Assembly (NCBI RefSeq): GCF_028687615.1
Contig: NZ_JAQTZU010000013.1
Coordinates: forward strand, 1-64,000
Length of the DNA stretch: 64,000 nucleotides
Origin: Methylovulum sp.
GTDB lineage: Bacteria; Pseudomonadota; Gammaproteobacteria; Methylococcales; Methylomonadaceae
Reading direction: 5' to 3'
Under the pieces are notes generated by a model. That model was not told the DNA's origin. It searched no databases and was given only the letters and a program-made list of their open reading frames with translations. How positions within the stretch are numbered: position 1 is the stretch's first letter; every line of letters begins with the position of its first letter. This document shows positions 1 through 7,563 of the stretch, in pieces. Made by a program: the position numbers and the translations under genes.

Positions 1-106
1 TTGTTCTTTCATGACTGAAAGTAGTTTCTTTCTGAATACCGCTGGATAGGCCATTCGTTTTTCATTCAAGATGATCGTTTTTACAATAGCCTATTATCGC
101 ATCAAT

Positions 107-1144
107 TTATACTGGATTAGCTATATTCGTCGTCGGATCTAAATCAAATAGCTTGGTAGGCGGAGTAAAGTGTCCCGCTTCCGCCGCCAACATCACATGG
201 CAATTCGGCATAACCGTTGCTGGCGCATCATCTGCCAAATAATGGCTTGGAATGTCTGGTCCCGCAGACCATGTATTGGTCGATGGTGTATAAAATGCCG
301 TATGGGCAACCAAAGGTGAGCCAGCGCCGCCACCTATGACAAAAATCCGCCCATCACATAAACGCACGGCCGCCCCAATTTCAGCATCTACAGCGTTACT
401 GCTCAATAAAGGTAAGATACCGGAAGCGTTGCCATCACTGGGTGAAATTGAAGACCATGTTTTTAGTCGAGGATTAAAGAGTTCTGCATATCCACCACCT
501 GTCGAAATGCTTTTAAAAATATCGTAAGTTAATATTTTACCGCCGGATAATTTAACCCAACTTTCTTCGTCACTGCGGTCATCATAAGCAGGCACTTTGC
601 TGATTGCCCCGCCCCAGGTATTGGTATTTATGTTGTACAGATAGGTATTTCTGGTTTCTAAAGACCCTACAAGAATTTTGTCGCCGTCAAGCAACATGGT
701 AGGGACATCACCAAAGAAAGCTTCTGGATGAGATTTTATCGCTGCCCATGTATTCGTTTTGGCATTATATTTTTCTCCGGTATTGGTCCAGTTATCGTCG
801 AGATTTAGTCCAGAATATTCACCGCCTAAAAGCCAGACATTACCATCACGTAACACATGAGAAGCAAAATATAATCTAGGTGTGCTCATTGAAGCTAAAT
901 TAGACCATGTTCCATTGATATAACTACCAGTCCTGTTTGGAGTTAATCGCATCCAATTGTTCCCAGGCCTATCCCCTTGCACCATCACTGTTCCGTCAGT
1001 CAATTGCAACATGGTGCCACTGTAATCTGGGGCGAGATTTGTTAAAGGTGTCTATGTACCTGCTTCACTTGCCGCAGCGCAACACAGCAAAAGTGTAGAA
1101 GCTAACAAGGACTTTATTTTTGGAAATCGGTATGTATTGTTCAT
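107..1144 (-). pseudogene. kelch-repeat protein, interrupted by an in-frame TAG
   Basis: The reading frame opens with ATG at 1144 and encodes a plausible signal peptide (MNNTYRFPKIKSLLAS, then a Leu/Cys/Ala-rich stretch). It meets TAG at 1054-1052 (codon 31) and continues in the same frame to a stop at 107. The residues around the stop read GT-stop-TPLTNLAPDYSG; kelch proteins of this kind usually have GTW here, so one TGG to TAG change is the likely cause. The body shows repeated kelch blades, such as LRDGNVWLLGGE and LCDGRIFVIGGG, with paired glycines and NTW motifs. The product would be an exported beta-propeller of unknown ligand. The C-terminus at PTTNIANPV looks early for the family, so the 3' end may also be damaged. 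Read-through or an internal start at 1012 is possible, but an internal start would lose the export signal. Confidence 0.72.
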
Positions 1145-1296
1145 TAAAGTTGCCTTTTCGATATGAAAAATAGAATAGAATAGAATGAGTTGCGTTCGTC
1201 TGAACGCGCTAACATTATAGACAAAATGACGGCATTACTACTTTTAAAAGAACTACACATTAAAGTTTATTTACTAACTTGTTAATTTAATTTGTG

Positions 1297-1571
1297 AATA
1301 ACTGGGGTCAGAGTAAACTTAAACCTCTGCTATACCGTTGATGTTTATATCTATCGACTTCGGGAAAAACAAATGGCGAGACTGGCCCGCGCGTGTCCAA
1401 TCTAAAATCATTAGTAAACAAAGGCATGGCACTTGGCAGCGAGCGATTTAAAGCGGAAATAGAAAATTTGAGGGGTCGGCGGATGGCCGCCAAAAAAATG
1501 GGTAGGCTTGTCGGTTGGCGGAAGGAAAGAACGGATCAGTGATATATAAGTTTACTCTGACCCCAGTTATT
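1297..1571 (+). mobile_element. deletion derivative of a REP-associated Y1 transposase element
   Basis: A perfect 25-bp inverted repeat bounds the element: left arm 1297-1321 (core CTGGGGTCAGAGTAAACTT), right arm 1547-1571. Between the arms, the plus strand encodes only the C-terminal tail of a Y1/REP-type tyrosine transposase. From about 1402 it reads LKSLVNKGMALGSERF, then a basic tail ending in WRKERTDQ and TGA at 1540-1542. The catalytic HUH and Tyr region is absent, so the element cannot move itself. Just to the right, at 1580-1611, are partial copies of the end sequence (CTCTGACCCCAGTTATT). The family assignment comes from the LGSERF/GRP-type tail and the GGGGTCAGAGTAAACTT ends, both familiar from this family. 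Confidence 0.7.
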
Positions 1572-1612
1572 CAGTTATTTCCCTCTGACCCCAGTTATTT
1601 CCCAGTTATTTA

Positions 1613-1680
1613 TTACCCGTTCCAAACGTTTCAATGGGTACCCAGCACGGCAAAATGTTCAGGACGGGGTTGCCAAACCC
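1613..1680 (+). repeat. dispersed repeat copy 1 (CCCGTTCC...TTTCAATGGG type)
   Basis: This stretch starts TTACCCGTTCCAAACGTTTC and runs through an AATGTTCAGGACG block to AAACCC. A close relative lies at 4038-4107 on the same strand and a reversed one at 61311-61366. This copy lacks the left half of the hairpin seen in copy 2. It sits just beyond the 3' end of the beta-helix gene, with copy 2 just beyond its 5' side. Confidence 0.6.
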
Positions 1681-1780
1681 AGTCGTGCTCAAACAAGTTA
1701 CGCACAACGCACCCTGGCTTGGATGCCCAACATCAACATGTCGGGCAGAAAATCTTGCCAGACCCCACCTCGCCACAACA

Positions 1781-3862
1781 TTATTTGCACTGCCAAACAG
1801 TACGCAAGTCAACAATTTGATTGGCTAATTCACCCGCCGAGACACCCGTCACATAATCGTTGGCATCTGGCGTGTTGTCTGGGTCTATGTATTTGAGTGT
1901 TTGGGCAAGTTGGACACAAGCGGCAGAGGTTTTATCCTCCAATTTATAGCTGACGGCAGTGGTGAGTTGGTTCCTCAGCGCGTTTAGATTGCTCACAGAT
2001 GCCTCCTTACCAGTACCTTTGATTCCGCCATTGAGACTTTCTTGGTTGAAAAAATTCCAGAGAACACTCATATCGCCGGGCATTAATACCGGCTCAAATT
2101 GCTCAAATGCACCGAGATCACATTCATCCGGGCTTGATAATTGTGGACGCTTGACTTTACGTTGATCGGTGGTGGCGCATAGACTTTTGTCGGCGGTGTT
2201 GATGGCTGGACTCCCGGCCAACAAGGCAAATGTCGATGTGAGTCCACCATTATTGAGCAACGGGGCAAGTTTCGGATCGCCGCTTAATGTCGCCCCACAA
2301 CTGCCGTCTTCTATCAGATTGTTGCCGACCAGATTCAGGATGCCTTCATTCTTGCAATCCCCACCCGTTTGGCTATTGGCGATCAAGCTATTGCTGACCG
2401 TCAGCTCGGCACCTAGATAATTTTTAATGCCACCGCCATCAACCGCCGTATTACCTGAAATTGTGCTGTGGCTTATTGACAAAACACCCTTGTTAGCAAT
2501 GCCTCCGCCTGAAAAATCGATGCCGTTATTGCCCATCAGCGTAGTGTTTCTAAGCGTCATTCTTCCCTGGTTAAAAATTCCACCACCAGACCCAGACTTA
2601 TTGTTTAGAATCAAGTTATTAACCAGTTTTATGATGCCATCGTTTACTATACCTCCATCATTATTAGAAATGATACTATTAGCCAATGTGGCAATTCCAT
2701 TACTGTTATTCCTGAGACCATTAGCCTCATTATGCAAAATGGCACTACCTTGAATTGCCAAATCACCATCATTTTCAAGGCCCGCAATAGGTTTTGAGTT
2801 GTGAAAATTGTAAAAAATATTGCGTGAAATATGGCTATCGATCAATGCCATACTACCGCTATTAATGACCACACTGTTATCAACATGAAAATTGGATTTA
2901 ACGGTGCAGTTGTTTAATGTGATTTTGCCACTATTGGCAATGTTTTCACTACCTTCATTATTTGAGACAAAACTGTTGCTCAGTGTCATGTTTCCGCTAT
3001 TGTTAATCCCACTATTAACAAAGTAGTAAAGGCCGGAATAATATGCATAACCGCTATTGTTTGAAATGCTACTGTTAGTTAGTGTCAGATTGCCGCTATT
3101 TGAGATACCTGCGCTACCCTGGAAAAAAGCCGTATTATCAGAAACAGTGCTTTTGTTGACTTCCATCTCCCCGCTATTTGTTATACCACCGTCCTTGCGG
3201 GAGGCATTGCTAGAAATAGTGCTTTTATTAAGCACCATGCGCCCTTGGTTGAAAATGCCGCCACCAGATCCCCAAGGGGGACTCCAATCACTGGCAATAA
3301 AGTTACCGGATATAGTGCTGTTTTCTAGCGAGATGCTGCCATTATTCCAAATGCCGCCCCCATTGCTAGGGGAGGAGTGGTTATAATCAGAAACGGTATT
3401 ACCCGAAACGGAACTATTCCTCAGTATCAAGCTGCCGGAATTGGCGATGCCACCGCCGCCTTCACTCGTATACCCTCCAGTCAGGGTAAGATTGTTGACC
3501 GTCAAATCACCAGGGGGGGCAATAGAAAGCAAACGGAATAATGGCGTACCGCGGACATGTGAACGCATAATAGTAGAGCCGTTGCCGTTAATCGTAATCT
3601 TGCTGCTTATCCATGGTAGGGCCGCTTTGGTCAGCGTATAGGTCGTGCCGGCATTAAATATCAGGGTGTCCGCGCCGTTACCCGCCCTACAACCAAAACC
3701 TACACCGTCGGTGTCGGTGTCGCTGTTGGCATTGTTGATAGCGGCTATTAAAGTGCAGTCAGTGTTGATGATAATGTTTGCCGCGTTTGCTGTGCAGGTG
3801 GTGGCGAGTGCCAATGCCAATACGAGGGCGCGGGGTTGGAAAGGGAAAGCGTTATTTTTCAT
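1781..3862 (-). CDS. exported right-handed beta-helix protein with choice-of-anchor Q type C-terminal region
   Basis: The 693-residue product starts at ATG 3862, preceded by GAGGAG seven bases upstream; the frame is open 70 codons further but lacks an initiation signal there. The N-terminus is a signal peptide (MKNNAFPFQPRALVLALALA, then cleavage near ANA). The body is a long run of short degenerate repeats of the form NSGxMTLxNSxISxN, typical of parallel beta-helix (Pbp1/polymorphic membrane protein-like) proteins. The end of the repeat region carries NLIEDGSCG, GDPKLAPLLNNGGLT and SPAINTAD...CDLGAFE, the hallmark of choice-of-anchor Q proteins. About 110 further residues follow without a recognised anchor. 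It probably acts on the cell surface or as a secreted adhesin or glycan-binding protein; no catalytic motif is visible. It stands alone, flanked on both sides by copies of a dispersed repeat. Confidence 0.82.
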   Translation of the reverse strand: MKNNAFPFQPRALVLALALATTCTANAANIIINTDCTLIAAINNANSDTDTDGVGFGCRAGNGADTLIFNAGTTYTLTKAALPWISSKITINGNGSTIMRSHVRGTPLFRLLSIAPPGDLTVNNLTLTGGYTSEGGGGIANSGSLILRNSSVSGNTVSDYNHSSPSNGGGIWNNGSISLENSTISGNFIASDWSPPWGSGGGIFNQGRMVLNKSTISSNASRKDGGITNSGEMEVNKSTVSDNTAFFQGSAGISNSGNLTLTNSSISNNSGYAYYSGLYYFVNSGINNSGNMTLSNSFVSNNEGSENIANSGKITLNNCTVKSNFHVDNSVVINSGSMALIDSHISRNIFYNFHNSKPIAGLENDGDLAIQGSAILHNEANGLRNNSNGIATLANSIISNNDGGIVNDGIIKLVNNLILNNKSGSGGGIFNQGRMTLRNTTLMGNNGIDFSGGGIANKGVLSISHSTISGNTAVDGGGIKNYLGAELTVSNSLIANSQTGGDCKNEGILNLVGNNLIEDGSCGATLSGDPKLAPLLNNGGLTSTFALLAGSPAINTADKSLCATTDQRKVKRPQLSSPDECDLGAFEQFEPVLMPGDMSVLWNFFNQESLNGGIKGTGKEASVSNLNALRNQLTTAVSYKLEDKTSAACVQLAQTLKYIDPDNTPDANDYVTGVSAGELANQIVDLRTVWQCK

Positions 3863-4025
3863 CGTTGTTCTCCTCAATAGTGCCGTATTTTCGGTAGAAT
3901 TTTGGGATGTCTTTTGGCAAAACTCCCGTGAGCCAGCAATCGAATTGTACACCCAAACAAGTAAATTCTCTTTTGATTTCCATAATATATATATGGTATT
4001 TTGCTGCTTATTTGCGGCCTGGGCT

Positions 4026-4107
4026 GGAACGGGTTTGTTACCCGTTCCTACCGTTTCAATGGGCGTATCCAATACCGCAAAATGCTCAGGACGAAGTTAC
4101 AAAACCC
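4026..4107 (+). repeat. dispersed repeat copy 2 with perfect hairpin
   Basis: A perfect 9-bp stem, GGAACGGGT (4026-4034) with ACCCGTTCC (4040-4048), opens the element. It is followed by the same TTTCAATGGG...CCGCAAAATG.TCAGGACG track as copy 1. The rest of the 3863-4311 gap (upstream of both argG and the beta-helix gene) shows no gene. Confidence 0.6.
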
Positions 4108-4269
4108 TGTCCCGCTCAGGATGAACTGTATCATTTGCTTTCAGTAATGACGGGTTTCCCGTCGCCAAACCATCCTGCTTTCCAGAAGGAGGATGGCGTT
4201 ACAGAACAACAAACGTTGTGCATCTGCTTATCGCCCCAACTCCTTCCTGCCCCAATTCCCTTTTTCCGG

Positions 4270-4275
4270 TATAAT
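4270..4275 (+). promoter_or_regulatory. possible -10 box of argG
   Basis: TATAAT lies 36 bases before the argG start codon. No convincing -35 hexamer is visible 16-18 bases upstream, so this is a weak call based on a perfect -10 match in a fitting place. Confidence 0.3.
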
Positions 4276-4311
4276 TGGCGGCATTTTTCAACACAAGGTC
4301 AGTAGAGAATT

Positions 4312-5526
4312 ATGTCGGATATAAATAAAGTTGTTTTAGCGTATTCTGGAGGTTTGGACACTTCCGTGATCCTAAAATGGTTGCAAGATACCTATGACTG
4401 CGAAGTAGTCACCTTCACCGCCGATTTGGGTCAAGGTGAGGAAGTTGAACCCGCCCGCGCCAAAGCCCAAGCGATGGGCATCAAAGAAATATACATCGAC
4501 GATTTGCGCGAAGAGTTTGCGCGTGATTTCGTGTTCCCTATGTTCCGCGCCAACACCATTTATGAAGGCGAATATTTGTTAGGCACATCCATTGCGCGTC
4601 CATTGATCGCCAAACGCTTGATTGAGATAGCCAACGAAACGGGGGCGAATGCCATTTCCCACGGCGCAACCGGTAAAGGCAACGACCAAGTGCGTTTTGA
4701 ACTGGGTGCTTATGCCTTGCGTCCTGACATCCATGTGATTGCCCCGTGGCGCGAATGGGATTTGACCTCGCGCCAGACCTTGCTGGATTATGCCGAGAAA
4801 CACGGTATCCCTGTCGAAATGAAAAAAGGCAAATCTTCACCTTATTCTATGGATGCCAATTTGTTGCACATTTCTTATGAAGGCCGCGTTTTGGAAGACC
4901 CTTGGGCGGAGCCGGAAGAAGACATGTGGCGCTGGACCGTGTCGCCGGAAGCCGCACCCGATCAGGCGACTTACATTGAGCTGACTTACCAACAAGGCGA
5001 TATTGCCGCGATTGATGATGTACCGCATTCCCCCGCCGAAGTCTTGGCAAAATTGAACAAAATTGCCGGTGCAAACGGTATCGGGCGTTTGGACATTGTC
5101 GAAAACCGCTATGTCGGCATGAAATCACGCGGCTGTTACGAAACGCCAGCCGGTACGGTGATGCTGAAAGCGCACCGGGCGATAGAATCCTTGACTTTAG
5201 ACCGCGAAGTGGCGCATTTGAAAGACGAATTGATGCCACGTTATGCGTCGCTGATTTACAACGGCTACTGGTGGAGTCCTGAGCGTGAAATGCTGCAAAC
5301 CATGATTGACGCATCACAAGTCTCGGTCAACGGCAAAGTCCGCCTGAAATTGTATAAAGGCAACGTCATTGTCGTAGGCCGTGCGTCAACAACTGACAGC
5401 TTGTTTGATGAAAGTATCGCGACGTTTGAAGAAGACGGCGGTGCCTATAACCAAAAAGATGCCGAAGGTTTTATCAAGTTAAACGCGTTGCGGATGCGTA
5501 TCGCCGCCGCCAAACGCTTGAAATAA
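4312..5526 (+). CDS. argG: argininosuccinate synthase
   Basis: The product joins citrulline and aspartate with ATP to make argininosuccinate, the penultimate step of arginine synthesis, in the cytoplasm. It has 404 residues, the usual length for the type 1 enzyme. The ATP pyrophosphatase loop AYSGGLDTS is at residues 10-18. Further family blocks include the [12 protein letters not shown] stretch, [17 protein letters not shown], and [11 protein letters not shown] near residue 270. The ATG at 4312 is chosen because the conserved N-terminus starts right there; AGAG lies just upstream. It is not in an operon with other arg genes, and the next gene begins 126 bases later. Confidence 0.97.
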   Translation: MSDINKVVLAYSGGLDTSVILKWLQDTYDCEVVTFTADLGQGEEVEPARAKAQAMGIKEIYIDDLREEFARDFVFPMFRANTIYEGEYLLGTSIARPLIAKRLIEIANETGANAISHGATGKGNDQVRFELGAYALRPDIHVIAPWREWDLTSRQTLLDYAEKHGIPVEMKKGKSSPYSMDANLLHISYEGRVLEDPWAEPEEDMWRWTVSPEAAPDQATYIELTYQQGDIAAIDDVPHSPAEVLAKLNKIAGANGIGRLDIVENRYVGMKSRGCYETPAGTVMLKAHRAIESLTLDREVAHLKDELMPRYASLIYNGYWWSPEREMLQTMIDASQVSVNGKVRLKLYKGNVIVVGRASTTDSLFDESIATFEEDGGAYNQKDAEGFIKLNALRMRIAAAKRLK

Positions 5527-5616
5527 AACCCAGAACAAATACGGTTAAGCTTGTATAATTGCCCGCCGGCCAGACCGTATCAAAAATCAGAGCCATAATA
5601 ATAAATCATTTGTCCC

Positions 5617-5635
5617 AAGCGGATGCTATCCGCTT
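5617..5635 (+). promoter_or_regulatory. small perfect hairpin in a 5' leader
   Basis: AAGCGGAT (5617-5624) and ATCCGCTT (5628-5635) form an 8-bp stem with a 3-base loop, ending about four bases before the GAGGAAG ribosome binding site of the gene at 5653. It could influence initiation or be the end of the argG transcript, but no T run follows. Confidence 0.35.
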
Positions 5636-5652
5636 CGTGAGGAAGTAAAAAA

Positions 5653-6240
5653 ATGAGCCAGAAAAATACCACACAGTCAGAAATTGTTGTTTTGCAAAGT
5701 GTACCTTCACACCAACAGTTGATGAAAACCAACCGATGGTTATTGAAAGGTGTGTTTTTTCTCATGACCGTTATTTTTATTGGTGGATTTTTATTGCTTC
5801 CAGACAATGATTTTTTAGCCAACTACCAAAAAGTGACGGCGGCGGACGTGGCAGCGGATTCAAACCCGCAATTATCGGCGGAAGTCAACACCCTGAAAGG
5901 GCAGGTGGTGGGATTGGTCAGCGGTTCGATTGAAAGCAAGCTGCGGTCGCTGGAAGAAAGCCTGCTTACTGGTACATTGAATGCTTCTTTAGGCACGATT
6001 GAAGACCTCAAAAATGAGGTAAAAATCTTACGGACGTATTCGGAACCGGCCAAGCCAGCATCGGTGGCAAGCGTCTCAAATGTGCAATTAATGCAGGAAA
6101 TGTCACAATTAAAACGCTTGGTTTACTGGACGCTGGCTTCTTGCAGCTTGATGGTTGCCGCCGTGGCGGGTATCTGGGTCAGAAACATCAAAAAATTGCC
6201 GCTGAAAGAAAACATCATCCGTTATTTTGGCCGCCATTAA
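5653..6240 (+). CDS. hypothetical membrane protein with two transmembrane segments
   Basis: I do not recognise this 195-residue protein. One hydrophobic helix is near residues 30-50 (GVFFLMTVIFIGGFLLL) and a second near 155-175 (LASCSLMVAAVAGIWV). Between them lies a polar, probably helical stretch of about 100 residues with heptad-like leucines (VNTLKGQVVGL, IEDLKNEVKIL), which suggests a coiled coil in the periplasm. The tail after the second helix is short and basic. The start is set by GAGGAAG about eight bases before ATG. The gene stands alone between argG and a strong terminator. A role in envelope organisation is possible but nothing in the sequence shows it. Confidence 0.65.
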   Translation: MSQKNTTQSEIVVLQSVPSHQQLMKTNRWLLKGVFFLMTVIFIGGFLLLPDNDFLANYQKVTAADVAADSNPQLSAEVNTLKGQVVGLVSGSIESKLRSLEESLLTGTLNASLGTIEDLKNEVKILRTYSEPAKPASVASVSNVQLMQEMSQLKRLVYWTLASCSLMVAAVAGIWVRNIKKLPLKENIIRYFGRH

Positions 6241-6249
6241 ACCTTGCCG

Positions 6250-6296
6250 GACCTTTCAGGTTTCTTGCCCCAGAGGGTATTAAAACCTGAAAGGTC
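6250..6296. repeat. inverted repeat, GACCTTTCAGGTTT / AAACCTGAAAGGTC
   Basis: The 14-bp arms at 6250-6263 and 6283-6296 are exact complements around an 18-20 base loop. They lie between the membrane protein gene and the downstream terminator. A related hairpin (AGACCTGCCAGGTT...) occurs at 31084-31116, so this may be a small dispersed palindrome. Confidence 0.5.
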
Positions 6297-6310
6297 TAAA
6301 ATCCAGGCAT

Positions 6311-6348
6311 AAAAAAGCCGCCCCAGTTTGCACTTGGGGCGGTTTTTT
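6311..6348. terminator. bidirectional rho-independent terminator
   Basis: The stem GCCGCCCCAG...CTTGGGGCGG is flanked by AAAAAA on the left (6311-6316) and TTTTTT on the right (6343-6348), so it can stop transcription from the plus-strand gene ending at 6240 and the minus-strand cytochrome gene ending at 6413. Confidence 0.88.
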
Positions 6349-6412
6349 CGTTTCAGAGGAACGGTTTAAATTCCAGACCTATTTGGATTCCGGGCTTATT
6401 TTGATTCCAGAC

Positions 6413-6751
6413 TTATTTTGATTCCAAATATTTGTACAACGCGTCAACGGCCTGGTCTTCGCCGTAGCCAGCTTTAGTGACGGCTGGCTGTTTCATGATT
6501 TCTGCGATGGCTTTTGGCATACCGCCTTTGCCTTCTTTCAATACAGATTCAAATTTTGCCCTGTCCAATTGGCCGGCTTTGATCAAAGCGGTCAATTGTG
6601 GGTTTGAAGCGATGTCATGGCAAGTGCCGCAACCGCGGCCAAACGCACGTTCATAGATTTTTTTACCAATTTCCAATTGCTCATCCGCCATTGCTTGCCC
6701 ACTTAAAGCGATTAAAGCAATACCAGCAGCTGTGATTAATGTTTTTTTCAT
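6413..6751 (-). CDS. small monoheme c-type cytochrome
   Basis: The 112-residue product is exported: signal peptide MKKTLITAAGIALIALSGQA with cleavage after AMA. The haem-binding CGTCH motif is at residues 41-45, and a likely axial methionine lies in GGMPKAI. The KKIYERAFGRGCGTCHD context and short length fit a class I soluble cytochrome c or c5-like electron carrier of the periplasm. The start at 6751 is preferred over the longer frame (6784) because it opens directly into the signal peptide and has GAGGTC upstream. The gene is monocistronic, with a terminator beyond its 3' end. The redox partner is not evident from its neighbours. Confidence 0.9.
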   Translation of the reverse strand: MKKTLITAAGIALIALSGQAMADEQLEIGKKIYERAFGRGCGTCHDIASNPQLTALIKAGQLDRAKFESVLKEGKGGMPKAIAEIMKQPAVTKAGYGEDQAVDALYKYLESK

Positions 6752-6995
6752 AATGACCTCTCTTGTGTTAAAAAAGAACTGCATTGCTTGGAAAGTTAAG
6801 TTGCAGCCCGACTAAAAGTTAAACCCGTAAAGAATATGGAATTTAGCCGAAAAATTCAATGCTTTTATTAATATTTTTAATTTCCGGCACCGCTGATAAT
6901 GACAGCAAGCAAACACCGTTTCAAGCATCAGATAGCGATTGAACTATTTTCAACAACAAAAACAGCGTCATAAATTAAAGCCCAAGACGCCAGGA

Positions 6996-7442
6996 TTACC
7001 TGCCATCCATGCCGTTGCCGATAAACGAGCCTGCCGCCGCGCCGATTCCGGCAGCCAGAGGATCACCGTTGCCAAACTGATAGCCAACCGCCCCACCTAC
7101 CGCACTGCCCGCTAAACCTGAGGTTGAACGTGAATCCCGGCTAGGGAAATAAGGATACGGTTGTGGCCTAACGGGTGGCAGTGGTTGTGGATAGTAACGG
7201 ATTTCATCACGGTAATACGGGCGGGGGCGAGGCGGATAATATTTTATGACCTCGCGGTAATAAGGCCGTGGTGGCGCATAATATCTGATTTCTTCACGGT
7301 AATACGGACGCCCGTAATGGTGTCCATGATGTCCGTGATGCTCCCCCCATTCACCGCGTCCGCCATAACCACCTGATGCACCAGCGGACATGGAAAATAA
7401 CGCAGTGCTGCCCAACATAATAAAAAACCATAATTTTTTCAT
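6996..7442 (-). CDS. exported glycine-zipper protein with Tyr/Pro repeats
   Basis: The 148-residue product starts at ATG 7442, with AGGAAGG upstream, and opens with a signal peptide (MKKLWFFIMLGSTALFSMSA, cleavage near GAS). A His/Gly-rich patch (EHHGHHGHHYGR) follows, which could bind metal. Next come three tandem units of about 14 residues with the pattern PYYRE/DEIRYY-PPRP. The C-terminus, SGLAGSAVGGAVGYQFGNGDPLA and AGIGAAAGSFIGN, is a glycine-zipper two-helix membrane segment as in Rick_17kDa/YMGG families. It is probably an envelope protein anchored in the inner or outer membrane. The function is unknown; the histidine patch is only a hint of metal handling. Confidence 0.75.
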   Translation of the reverse strand: MKKLWFFIMLGSTALFSMSAGASGGYGGRGEWGEHHGHHGHHYGRPYYREEIRYYAPPRPYYREVIKYYPPRPRPYYRDEIRYYPQPLPPVRPQPYPYFPSRDSRSTSGLAGSAVGGAVGYQFGNGDPLAAGIGAAAGSFIGNGMDGR

Positions 7443-7563
7443 AACAACCTTCCTAAATCTTAAGTGACGGAGTGCCCAATTGCCGGTCACCACACCGTGA
7501 TGACAAACAACGTGGGCAAATCATAAGAGACTGATTGTTAATGATGGCTTAATGGTTTTGTTT

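Noticed and set aside
1308-1493. 61-codon minus-strand frame inside the transposase derivative
   Set aside because: The plus strand carries the recognisable transposase tail; this is its shadow.
3645-4124. 159-codon plus-strand frame
   Set aside because: Opposite the signal peptide region of the beta-helix gene, and part of it is in the dispersed repeat.
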